64,000 nucleotides of DNA from assembly GCA_011037195.1 (NCBI GenBank), contig JAAEAF010001551.1:1-64000 (forward strand), written 5' to 3'. The notes under the pieces are model-generated. The model made no database searches and was not told the DNA's origin. It saw nothing but the letters and a program-made list of their open reading frames with translations. The translations under genes were made by a program, and so were the position numbers. This DNA is from Triatoma infestans (lineage: Eukaryota; Arthropoda; Insecta; Hemiptera; Reduviidae). Positions 23,150 through 33,849 of the stretch are shown here, one piece after another. Every line of letters begins with the position of its first letter. Positions within the stretch are counted from its first letter, which is position 1.

Positions 23150-23380
23150 TCAAGGTATGTTTGCGTCAAGTCGTACTAGAAAGCCGTCACTGCTGCTCAC
23201 ATAAAACTGATTATTTAAACCAGGATGTATATCAGTGATACAAACGCCAATATCAATCTTTCCAATATTCTTTTTAGTATTCAAATCCCAGGCTTTAATA
23301 ACACGATCATATCCTCCAGTAATCATAATATGTTCTCGTCCTGGTAGATGGGCAATCGATGTTATAGTCATATCATGGGC
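23150..23380 (-). CDS. WD40-repeat protein, last exon with stop codon
   Basis: The exon encodes 76 residues and a TGA stop at 23152-23150. It starts AHDMTITSIAHLPGREHIMI and contains a canonical WD repeat (ITGGYDRVIKAWDLNT), then a closing blade (ITDIHPG...FYVSSSDGFLVRLDANIP). The acceptor is TTACAG at 23383-23381, phase 0, matching the phase-0 donor of the exon at 54450; the join EIK-AHDMTITSIA is a typical start of a WD unit (A-H-D). The four exons sum to 756 bases, exactly 252 codons, which supports their belonging together. The carboxy-terminus lies only three residues after the last strand, so no extra C-terminal domain exists. Confidence 0.85.
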   Translation of the reverse strand, partial: AHDMTITSIAHLPGREHIMITGGYDRVIKAWDLNTKKNIGKIDIGVCITDIHPGLNNQFYVSSSDGFLVRLDANIP

Positions 23381-23389
23381 CTGTAACAA

Positions 23390-24890
23390 AAATATAATTT
23401 TTATTTTTTAAATATAACCATTATCTTGTGCCAATTTGGCACAAAAAGAAAAAGTTATATTATTAAAGTGTACGGTTAATTTATTAATTTTCTTTCTGGA
23501 TTATTTAAGGATACGGCAATGTATTATATATATATAAAAGGCCTTTATAAATTTAATTTGAATTAATGGCAAAAAGCTAATGTTAGATAACATCCTGCAA
23601 TAATTTTATTAAATATTAAATTCTAGCCAGACGTAATTATAACAATTTATTATTCTAAAGAAAATAAAGATTACTTCGCAGAATAAGGTGAATAACGATT
23701 ATACAGATTAAATAGAGGATACCTTCTTGCAATAGAAAAGGAGTTTTATACATTTTTCATTTATCAAGTCTATAAAATAATTATTTATTTAACCACACAA
23801 AAAAACTTGCAAATTATGTTTTGCGGTTAACCTGATTGCTTTGTAAAATCATACAAATATTCTAACTAAAGTTAATGTTTTAGCTCTGATTGATCCTGTT
23901 AAAGGGCCAGGATCTGTAATCTACTAGGGTGGTTAAGGGAAAGGTTTTTTTTTTTTCAGTTTTTCGCGATGTTCTCGACAACGGCTTCAACGATTTTCTT
24001 TTTATATTGTAGTGGAAGAAGTAAATGGAAATATATTTTATATTTGAAGAAAAAATATTATCGAAGGAAAAATGTAAGTTGGCTGGAAATTTGTGCAAGG
24101 GTAAAAACCCAGGTTAAGACAACCGTTGGAAGAGAGGTAGGAGAACTCAGCCACTCTTTGTCTTTTACCCCTTCTAGAAATCATACATAAAAGCAGGATT
24201 TAACTACCAAGAGAGGCATTTCTTTTATCAGTCTACATTCGACATTTAACCAGTATTCATAGAGACAGAACGTCAGTCCAGTTATAAGTCCCAGTTATTA
24301 ATTGTGGACATAAGAAATGTTTTAAGTAGAAACATGGGCAAGTGGACAACAATGTCCAAACTTTACTGGGCAGCGCGATACCGAATAGCACACCCCGCCA
24401 CCGGTTCCAGGCGTAGTAAAAAAAAAGTTATGTGTTTAACATTTGAGTTCATTCAATCTAGGCTAAATAATTGATTCTGTATTTTTATAAGTTAATTCAA
24501 TATTCACAATTAATAATTACCTTGTAAAGTTACTAAATTAATATATAGTTAAATTATTTATGTATGTATGCTTTGTTGCTTATAGATGTACATCATAGCA
24601 ATGAGTTAGAGCACTCATTTCAAAAGAAAAAATATATATATATAATCATACCAAATAATAACATGCTCAAAAGTAAATAAAAGAGAGAAAAAAAAAGTCC
24701 CATTTATATAAACAAAACATATAAATATACTGCATTATGATAAAAAACAAAAGAAGCAATAATATATATGAACTAAAACCGTAACATATTTTAATCAGTA
24801 ATAAAATCTCTTAATTTTAACGTCATCAACCTTTTAAATATTGTTAACGTCTTCATAACTATTGAAATTAATATGTTTTAATAAGTATAA
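23390..24890. other. Intron sequence with one Rep-A module
   Basis: 23940-24010 contains TTTTTCGCGATGTTCTCGAC and ACGATTTTCTTTTTATATTG (Rep-A module, plus). The rest is AT-rich intron. Confidence 0.5.
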
Positions 24891-24900
24891 TTTCCTATAA

Positions 24901-26450
24901 TTAGAGAAACTGAGACACTCCAATACAAAAGGGTATAACTGTATCTGATTTTCGTAATTTGCAACAAGTACAATATTTATCAACATTAAATACATATTTG
25001 ATCTTATTTATATAAATTCTTGCTGGGGATTTAGCACTGGCTAATCTGATCTGAGTTATAATTCTGATCTTATTAAAATGAACATTATTATATCCAGTAT
25101 ATTCCTCTTCCAGACCAAATGTACCAATGTTTCTATAAAAATAACTGAATGAGGAATTCACAGCAGATTCCACATCTAAACTTAAATGATAATTTTTCAT
25201 GGATTCAGTTAAATTATTAATATTATTGTTAATTATTTCCACATTCTGATTCTCCCACATATAATTTTGCCCTATTTGTATGAATAATTCTCTCATTCAC
25301 ATGCCCAGTTGAAAGGGATAGATTTAACATCTATTAATCTACATAACCTTCTAAAACATAGTTAGGGAAGCTCATCATCAAACATCGCTAATAACCTTCT
25401 CCACCAACCCAGCATTCTTTTAAAGTTCCCTCACTTCACATGGATTCGTCCTGTTTCCAATCTAACATGGTAGTTTGGTGTATTTATAGGAAGGTTTAAC
25501 AGAAGTTTAAAAAATTTCAGATGCCCCGATTCTAAAATATTTGAGTATTGAGAAGCCCAGACTTCTGACACATAGGAGTACGATTCTTTCGGACAGAGGG
25601 TCAAATAATAAGTTCTTTGAGTCCCATGAATTAGATCTACAGGATTTTAACAGAAACGTGACCCTATTATTAGCAATCGCACTCTTCGCTAAAAAATGCC
25701 CACTCGCTTGCCTAAACTTACCGGAACAAGAAAGAGGAACTCCAAGGTAAGTGAAAGAATTACAGAACTCTGGTACAGAATTTTCATATTAAGATTTTTC
25801 ATATTCCCTATATTACCACCTCTTCGGAACACCAGGGCCTTCGTATAATCGAACCTGAAGGGACATTACTTTACAATAATCAGACAATTTGTTAAGTTTC
25901 TTCTGAGCGTCGCCCCAACTACGAGAAAAAAAAGGACCAAATCGTCTGCATAAAACAAACTTTATTGGAGATCTGTTTCTCCTCCAATATCAATATAATG
26001 AAAATCAATATCCTTAAAGTGCGTAATAAAATATACAGCGAGAAGAGAAACGGACTTAAAATCTCACCTTGCAAAACGCCCTCTGAAACCACAATATCCT
26101 TAGACAACCTATTATTTTGGTTCTCTTTAAATAAGGCAGATTCATAAATATTCATAATTAAGCGAAGACATTTCCGATTAATACCAAGATGATGAAGCTT
26201 GTACCAAAGCTTGCGATGATGAACCGAATCAAACGCTCTTTTGAAATCCACAAAAATGGAGAAATCTTTGCTCTTTTCCAAACTAAGATGCAGGTTAATA
26301 GCGGAGGACAAAACGAAAATATTATCTCTGCAGCCCTTTCCCTTTCTAAAGCCCATTTGTTCGTTGGGAAGTATTTTCCTAACCTCAACCCATTGGCAGT
26401 TAAATTATTTATTAAAAGCAGTGGTGATTTCTTGTTTATATCCTAATACT
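24901..26450 (-). pseudogene. 5'-truncated LINE: reverse transcriptase and C-terminal region
   Basis: On the minus strand the open frame 26356-25919 reads GFRKGKGCRDNIFVLSSAIN, then FSIFVDFKRAFDSVHHRKLW (reverse transcriptase motif with the first catalytic D), then VVSEGVLQGEILSPFLFSLY. A frame change follows, and the catalytic F-Y-A-D-D-L-V-L-F motif is present at 25955-25930 (YADD at 25952-25941), ending in an in-frame stop. Further on, 25296-24901 is open and has the tail IYINKIKYVFNVDKYCTCCK with paired cysteines, as at the C-terminus of such elements. Order and spacing fit one element of which the endonuclease half is missing. It is inside the last WD40 intron, in the same orientation as the gene. 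The stop in the YADD region and frameshifts make it inactive. Confidence 0.85.
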
Positions 26451-26564
26451 TCTCTCTTCTCTTAAACATATACACACTGACATGTGTTTATCTTTCTACA
26501 CCGTTCGAGCCACACATTACAACACAACACACACACATCTCGCCAATTCACATTTCAATATCTA

Positions 26565-27612
26565 CACACATAAATGCCTATCACTTTTATTTCAATCATT
26601 TTACTAGAAAAATTTATTTTGAATAGTTTAACGGAATTTATGACCTTGAATTTTAAATAAATGGGATTGGTTCTATGTTATTGGCGCGCTCTTCACTTTC
26701 CTATCGTAGTTGGGTTAGTCCTACTGTTGTCGCCCCCCACCTCTATATTTATGTTAGGACAATATGAAATTTAAAGCAAATTTTTATTTTATATACAATT
26801 GTATAAATAGCGGTAAAGGAAAGTCTTGTGCGTTATTCATACCAGACATTTTTTTACTTTCTGTTACTCCTCCTAGTAAGAGGAAGTGCTGCGAACGTGC
26901 TAGATTTTCAAAATCGAGTTTTCACCGGAAATACATGTTTTGGAGTGCTTTGAGTACGAAGAAAATGTTTTTGGCGCATGGTCTTTATGTAGTATATGTG
27001 TGTAACAGAATATATCAAAAACGAAAAGCCACAGTAAGCTCAAACTTGATTGATATGCCGTTTTCGCACTACCACCGGCATCAGACAAACGAAGATTTCA
27101 GGCAAAATCCATCAACCGGAAGTGCGCCTTTTGTGAATTTTAGTGAATATATGGTTTTTACCACCTCCATAATATAATACACAGAAGTATTGATGGGATT
27201 TCAAATTTGAAGAAAAACGGTTACTGAAAGTGCGATTCTGTAGAATAGGCTTTTGAGTTTTTTGGAATTTTCTCTATAACGGTTGCAATGATTTTCTTTA
27301 ACCTTGAAATACTTGCTGGATAGATAAAAATGTATCACTTTTATTTGAAACATTTTTCTGAAAAAACTGCTTTTTAGAGGGCTAATTGGAGATCTGTCAG
27401 CTTGTTTAAAATTAAATTTGCTCAAGCTTTCCGAGTTTTAACATACAGCGCTACACATATGGCCGCTCAGGTATACAATTAAAATCCCCACCATTTTAAT
27501 TGGACAGCCCAACTAAAAATTGTAACTTTGCAATGTTACAGAAGAATATTTCTTGATTAAATTGTATTAATTAGATTAAGAGGAAGTTGTGTGAGTGTTT
27601 ATACCAGATTTT
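26565..27612 (+). repeat. Two Rep-A units joined head to tail
   Basis: The first, partial unit ends TTCATACCAGACATTTTTTT at about 26855 and the next begins at once with ACTTTCTGTTACTCCTCCTA (26857). The second unit runs through TTTTCACCGGAAATACATGT, AACCGGAAGTGCGCCTTTTG and the module to GTGTGAGTGTTTATACCAGA near 27609. Confidence 0.8.
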
Positions 27613-27617
27613 TATTA

Positions 27618-27815
27618 GTAATGCCTATTTATTCAGGCGGGCTTAACGTCCAAGTACCAAATTAGGTGTCGTGGACGGGGGCGAAAGCACTTACTTTAGT
27701 AATAACATTTTTTAAACAAATATAAAAATTTAGTTATACGCTGGACTCGAACTGGGGTCCTCCCACTTACAAGTCCATGCTCATAACCACTACACCAACA
27801 CCCGCCCCAACCAGA
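27618..27815 (-). repeat. tRNA-derived SINE (SINE-B)
   Basis: The head on the minus strand (27812-27730) has an A box TGGTGTAGTGGTTATGAGCA and a B box AGTTCGAGTCC. The tail ends GGACGTTAAGCCCGCCTGAA and an AT-rich run near 27620. The tail recurs at 5443-5487. It was inserted just after the end of a Rep-A unit. Confidence 0.7.
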
Positions 27816-27949
27816 TTTTTATTATTTACCAAAATTTTGGCTTGGAATCGCAACCATTTTCAATGGATGTTTCCCTAAAGAACAGAATTTATTTATTACT
27901 TTTTTGCATAGTTTTATTTCTACAATTAATTAATTAAATCGTGATGGGG

Positions 27950-29400
27950 CATTATTTGTTATTATTTGTCTCTGGGGAGGTACCAAACCCTAGGCTATGC
28001 AAAGCCTCACTGGGCCCATATAGCTACCCCGAGAAAAACAACAACAACCCGGGTCCAGAACAAATATGCAGGCCCGCGTTTAATCCATCTAAGATTCAGT
28101 ACATTCCGAACAAATCGGACAATAACCTTAAGGGAAAATAGTCTAAGCTCTTCCACAGACATTCTGCTCCGACCAAAGGTCCTGAACCTAATCTCCTCAC
28201 AACCCAGACAATTGTCATAAGATGAATGGGTGTTTCCTCCTCTGTCTCACAGACTCTACAAAATGGATCCGGCATGAGCCCCACTACGTAGAGTTGTCTC
28301 CTTAAACCCCAATGTTCGGTAAGGGATCCAACCAGATGCCGGAGAGAGCGCCGTGAAAGACACAGCGTCTCACTAATAGCCCTGTCCAGACCCCCGATTA
28401 GCATTTTGGACTGCCAACAACCAACTGAGTTCATCCATCATAAGGATAAATGCTGTGAAGCTGTCCATGATTTGAAGCCGGTCAGACATGTGCCAGAAGA
28501 CACGCTAACAGCACGTCGGGACTAATGAAAGGGAGAGACACATCCTTCAGGGAAGAAAGTTCTTCCAGTCTTTTAGAACATCCTAACACCAACTTGGAAG
28601 TGAAGACACATGAACTCAGCGCCTTCAGCGCAGTTTGGCTGTCCAAGCAGATACAAACACCTTTTAAGTTAGTGTTCGTACCCTCTCATCTAAGATACAA
28701 CAAAGAATAGCATAAACCTCAGTCTGGAAGACTGTGGTCCATTCACGAAGAGATACTGCGAAATGATCTCAAAATAGACCGCAGCTCCAGACCTACCATC
28801 TATTCTGGAACCGTCCGTGTAACACCGGAGGTAATTATTAGGTATCACACCAGATGGACCCAATCTTGACCAATCTTCCATAGAAGGTAACCTAACTCTG
28901 TAAGAATGCTCGAAAACAAAAGTCTTCAACATTCTGTCTGAAGGAAAACCTGTAATAGGAGCCTGAAACTCGCGATGAATGTTACAATGAGCACATCGCT
29001 TACGCTGCCAAAAACCTGCCTGTTTAATTCTATAACAGGCTTTCATTGCCACAGCTTTCACCCTACAAAGAGCGGTGGGATTCCCAATTGTAGCTTTTAA
29101 CGTGGTGCGTATCGCACAGGTCACTGCCAGACAAGCCAAGCGTTGTTGAATATCCTCAAGCAGCAGTCTAGCGGATTTTATCTCAATGCGACGACACCAC
29201 ACTACAGCCACATATAACAACCTAGGTTTAATAACCATATCATAAATCCAAAACATCATCTTGGGAGTAATCCCCCAATTTTTACCTACAATTCTTTGAC
29301 ACTGCCAAAAAGAAATAATAGCGTTTTGATGCTGTGCCTTAACATGTTCCAAACAATTTAATTTACTGACAAAAACCACTCCAAGAAACTTCACCGATTT
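27950..29400 (-). pseudogene. 5'-truncated Jockey-type LINE with RNase H remnants
   Basis: The open frame 29394-28690 starts KFLGVVFVSKLNCLEHVKAQ, the landmark after the reverse transcriptase fingers, followed by WIYDMVIKPRLLYVAVVWC and QQRLACLAVTCAIRTTLKAT, and then an RNase H start CYTDGSRIDGRSGAAVYFE with the first catalytic D. A frame change leads to TTVFQTEVYAILC (catalytic E) and CLDSQTALKAL (third residue). The open frame 28434-28096 holds the tail CWQSKMLIGGLDRAISETLC and DPFCRVCETEEETPIHLM, with Cys/His spacing typical of these elements. The 3' end near 27960 (ACCAAACCCTAGGCTATGCA on plus) matches the copy at 9985-10240. No poly-A tail is obvious. Truncated, so not active. Confidence 0.85.
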
Positions 29401-29650
29401 GCAAATCTAAACAGATGATGGGGCAACGTTAGACGTACTTCTATTGTGCTACTGAAGTGTATTGCTAGATAAGCTACATATAATGGATGTGTAGGGTGGA
29501 GAGAATTTGTGTGGTTGATGAATTAAGAAGAAGACTTGGTTAACACTGGTTAACTAATATATAATAAGTAGAGACAGACTGCCTGGACTTTACAATATAG
29601 AAATGTTTAAGGTAGAGTGGTCAGAGTAATGACACCTAGCGATTGGATGT
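29400..29650. other. Unclassified segment between two LINE pieces
   Basis: It is moderately AT-rich with no open frame or repeat recognised. Confidence 0.4.
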
Positions 29651-29789
29651 ATTGAACTGAATTCTCAACTGTGTTTAACTGTTTTAACTGTGTTTTATGG
29701 ACTGCCCATCGCTATATTTATACAGCTTCTCCCACTCCAGTCCGAGAGAGCGGTTGAGATTCTCTTGCTCTCTTTGCTCTTTGCTCTCT

Positions 29790-30170
29790 TGCTGTTACAC
29801 TCCACATTTCTCACGGGACATTGTAGACTAAGGGGACACCTAACGAAGCTGTGCTTGGAGAATGACAGCATGTGCAGATTCGTGGGGAGTTGAAGGAAAC
29901 TCCAATACATCTCCTTACGACAGCAATGCTGCCATTTAGAGATGATTCAGGAACCTGGATAGTTACCAAGAGGAGGAGGGGAACATACCCTCCCTAGAGC
30001 CTTGCAGGATATTAAGATTCCTCAGGGATCTTAACCTGGTGGGGATGCTGTAGGTGAGAGGCTCGCCCACGACACGTGAGAGGGTGCTGTAGGCTACCCT
30101 ACGGCACCGAGAGGCATAGCACAATAGACCATGTACGTTGCACTGCAATGGTCCTCTTCACCCAAAAAAA
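29790..30170 (+). pseudogene. LINE C-terminal fragment, plus strand
   Basis: GHCRLRGHLTKLCLENDSMC followed by R-F (29818-29885) corresponds to the tail of RNase H-bearing LINEs (LTGHxxLxxHLxxLGLxxDSxCRxC). The next bases in a shifted frame resemble xETPxHLL. It then runs into a GC-richer 3' part ending near 30165. Oriented opposite to the neighbouring LINE at 27950-29400. Confidence 0.6.
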
Positions 30171-30177
30171 CAATATT

Positions 30178-31090
30178 TCCTCTTACTAGGAGTAAGAGTA
30201 AGTAATAAAAATCTGGGTAGTTAGTATTATTCCTAGTTTAAAGAAATCTTATCATCATTTTCGAAAAAAATTCTAAACGCTCAAAAATGTATTCTGTAAA
30301 ATTGCACAACTTCAAAGTGTAAGAAAAGTTATTTAACTGAAAATTATTAATTCTTCGGAGAAATTTTTGTGGATGTTCAACATCAATTTTATTTTCTCCC
30401 ACTAGTATAAACGGCCAAATACAAAATAGCGGATCTCATGAGATAATTCAATAAAAATCTAATTTCTCGCAACAACATAAAAAAAAGGAATCGAACTAAT
30501 TATTTAGTGGAATTAAACAAATAAATTATAATAAGATAAAGCGTTATGAATTACAGTTCGAAGAAAAACTACAGACTATGTAACTATGTAAATTAGTGTA
30601 AGAAAAAGTCGTGTGTGATGTTTCACACCAGATTTTTTTTTTTTTTTTTTAGAGGAAAGGTCTAAGTTTCTATTTCCCCAGAACCCTTCAAAAAATCGAT
30701 TTTCCATGGGATAATTTTTCAAATAAAAGATTATGTGTACAGATTATAAGTGTATAAGTATATGAAGTTTAAAGAAAATGGTTGGAGCGGTTTTCGAGAA
30801 AATCGCATAATAAATTGAAAAAAAAAACAACATTCAGCATAATCACATTTCCAGTCGATGGATTTGTGTCCGAAAATGCTGTGTTAGCATTTAAACGGAA
30901 TTCCAAATTTGAGCTACCTGCGATTTTTCGTTTTTGTTATATTTCGTTCACAAACGCACATCCATCGCTAAAAACAATTTTATCGTACCCAGGGGACTTC
31001 AAAATGTGTATTTCTGATGAAAACTCAATTTCGAGGACTTGTTACGATCGCATTACTACTTCCTCCATAGTAGGAGTAAGAGAAAGTAAC
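30178..31090 (-). repeat. Rep-A pieces in a mixed block
   Basis: 30178-30270 and 30655-31085 are minus-orientation Rep-A: the latter passes AATGGTTGGAGCGGTTTTCG and AGAAAATCGC and ends TAGTAGGAGTAAGAGAAAG. 30320-30430 is the dispersed piece also found at 4495-4620. 30600-30650 holds a plus-type end (GTTTCACACCAGATTTTTTT). Confidence 0.65.
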
Positions 31091-31120
31091 AATAACTAAG
31101 GACTGAGTAGTTGTTGTGGT

Positions 31121-31260
31121 TGGTTCCGCAGAGCTGGAAAGCATCAGAGATATTTTCCTTGATAACCTACTTTTTTTTTTGTGGTCATCCAAGCATCATC
31201 GTGATCATCATGACCACAAAAAGAAGCAGGCAATCATGGAAAATATCTCTGAAGGTTTGA
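31121..31260 (+). mobile_element. FB-A snap-back element, minimal copy
   Basis: GCATCAGAGATATTTTCCTT at left pairs with AAAATATCTCTGAAGG at right, and TTTTGTGGTCATCC pairs with TCATGACCACAAAA around a centre near 31200. It lacks the GGGC/GCCC hairpin and GAAA. The left flank GGTTCCGCAGAGCTGG matches the mirrored flank of the other copies. Confidence 0.75.
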
Positions 31261-33279
31261 GTAGTTTCAAAAAAATCTCAAACCTTTTGTTTACAATTTC
31301 AAGATCTAGTGCAAGAACTAATTACTACATAAAAACAATTGTAGAATCTTGAGTGTTAATCTGAAAACAAAACGGCAATATCTCCAAACAAAAATATTAG
31401 GTAATAATCATACAAAAAAATAAATTTCAGCCTATGACCTTTGCGAAATTTTGGGGTTCGGCCAAATTTCCACCCTGCACTGTGTATAGAACATTCCAAT
31501 CCCTTACCACACATTATTGACGTTACCTATTGAGCCTCAAAAATCATACAATTCACACCCTTGATCTAAACATTCCATTCATATTACAATCTTTCAAACA
31601 GTAATAATTGAATTAGTATCCAATTGATCAATAATATCGAAATTATCTAAGGATATGCTTGGGAATTGATCAAATCGAAAATTTCAGGAGTATCTTAATG
31701 AAAGCATGATGCACATTCAAGCCAACATGCCCAGGCTAAAATATTTAACAGTGCTTTGTGCTTTCCTCCAAATAGTCATTTTTATTAATTTTAGATTCTC
31801 TATTGTTATAAATTGAGGAACAATTAAACATCTAGTCAAAATTAATTTGAAGAAAATCTGTCAATTATAAAACTATGTAAACTACAGTTTAGAGAAAGTC
31901 GTGTGAGTGTTTCACACCAGATTTTTTTGCAAGGAAAATTATAAATTTTAATTTGTTTATAGAAGATATACTTTTTAGTAATAATGATTAGAATTAATAT
32001 GGAAGAACGCCACAAGGGAAGTGAAGGTGATCACAATTTGGTTTACCTGAATAAATTCCCGATTCATACGCATATGAATTCGTGTTCTAAACATTATAGT
32101 TGCATTAAATCATTTTAATATTTTTCTATTACGATATTTTATTGTTTTTTTTTAGGCTCAGATCAAATTATATTTAGCCGCACTACCACAGTAAAAATGA
32201 GGTCTTAAAACAATATGATACCCATAAAGCGTTAGTCATCATTCTGACAAAGATGACACTCATTTACCCCCACCATTTATTTAGGTCTTGGCTTTAGTTA
32301 TACTAGCCACAATAGTGTCATTTATTTTAATACTCATCAAAACAATGTTATTATGAACTATGGATTCGTTGTAGTTTATGTTGTGTTCCCATTCCTTTAT
32401 GGGTTTTTACTTTCTTTTACTGCTGTAAGAGGATTTTCAAAATGAAGTTTTCACCGGAAATACATATTTTGATGTTCCTTGAGTCAAAGAAAAAGTGGTT
32501 TTTAGAAATCGGACGATATATTATTCTGCGTGTTGTTAACATAACACAGAAACGGAAAAAAATAGCAGAAAGTTCAAAGTTAAGATTTAGTTAAAATACT
32601 ACCCAGGAGATCCGACAATAACTCGTAGGATGAAGAATACATATGTCAGGTGATGTTACATATTTCAAACGAAATCGATCGTAAGAAGCAAAATTGTAAG
32701 GAGTGATGCGGACAGCCGAAGTTTTTTTAAAGTTTAGATTGGGATATGCTTTAGAAAATTACACCACAGTCTTTCAAACGGTGGTTGTCGTTATTATATA
32801 CTGGGCTAAGGAGATGGCGCGGGTAATACAGTGTCCACTGGAAAGAATATCACTCTAGCCAGGCTCTGCAATGATGGAAGCCATGAAGGGAGATAGTGTA
32901 TGACTTGGAATTAAAAGCAAACATTTCTAATCGAACTTGTGGGGTCGAATCCCGGTTAGAATTAATGAAAAGAAGCGTACATCCTGTACAGAATTTAATC
33001 TTAGTTATTATCGATAATTTCGCAGACTCAACCACATTTTGAGCTAGTGTCGGCCAATAGGCTTAATATCTTTCAAGTCTGCAGTGCCCCGGGGGTCCAG
33101 CAAACCTTTTATAATTTAAGCTGGGATCCATTATTAAAAGCCTTTTTGGCCAGTGGAATGTCTTCATTATTTCGCTATCCCACCCCCACCGGAAAAGAAG
33201 GAAAAAAAGACTATCCTTGGTTTACAATAGAAGGATTCAAAGTTCGTAAAAAATCTATTTGAAGCTGTTTTTCCTTTCT
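31261..33279. other. AT-rich intron with Rep-A fragments
   Basis: 31850-31925 is a Rep-A 3' end (GTGTGAGTGTTTCACACCAG). 32405-32640 is a Rep-A 5' part (TACTTTCTTTTACTGCTGTA, TTTTCACCGGAAATACATAT). 32930-32960 has a B-box-like GGGTCGAATCCC but no A box. No host gene. Confidence 0.5.
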
Positions 33280-33842
33280 CTTCTAGTATTACCACAAAGA
33301 TTCGGGTCAAATCCTTCAACCTGGAAAGCGACTCTACTAAATGTTTTTTCTTGTTCTTCTTCTTCATCTTCTTCAGTAGTTTCCCAATTTTTTCGTAAGT
33401 AGCTCTAACGATTTACTTTAAACTCCGTATTCGATCTATACACATAAATATCTTTCACTTTTATTTGAAATATTTTCCCTGGCGTTAAACTTTCCTCTAG
33501 ATTAACCATTTCTCGAAAACGATTAATTAAGATTTCCTTTGCAGTTGGAATCTGCACAAATATATAAAACTATCATTTTTATTTGTAACAATTCTTACAA
33601 AAAAAATTTGGTTTTAGCTAATTCTGGGGAATTCGTGGAGTTAAGTTTCAATAATTGTTATATGGAGTTGGTTAACTGTTATTGACGCTCTCTTCTAGAC
33701 CACAATGTGTGTAGTTCTACTGTAGTGTCTATCGTCCATATATCTCTATATTTATGTTACGACAAATAAGTAAAAGTTGAAGCTTTTATTTCTATTACAG
33801 CAGTAAGATAAAGTCGTGTAAGTGTTTTACAGCAGATTTATT
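33280..33842 (+). repeat. Rep-A copy lacking its start
   Basis: It runs from the ATTACCACAAAGATTCGGGT region through ACGATTTACTTTAAACTCCG, CACTTTTATTTGAAATATTT and a second module to GTGTAAGTGTTTTACAGCAG. Confidence 0.7.
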
Positions 33843-33849
33843 TTTTTTT

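Noticed and set aside
26158..26446. Several frames on both strands at 26.2-26.45 kb
   Set aside because: Shadows of the minus-strand reverse transcriptase frame.
27728..27812. tRNA gene on the minus strand
   Set aside because: The B box is good, but the flanks are the dispersed SINE-B body and no acceptor stem forms.
32937..32960. SINE with B box GGGTCGAATCCC
   Set aside because: No A box at the right distance and no shared SINE body, so support is insufficient.
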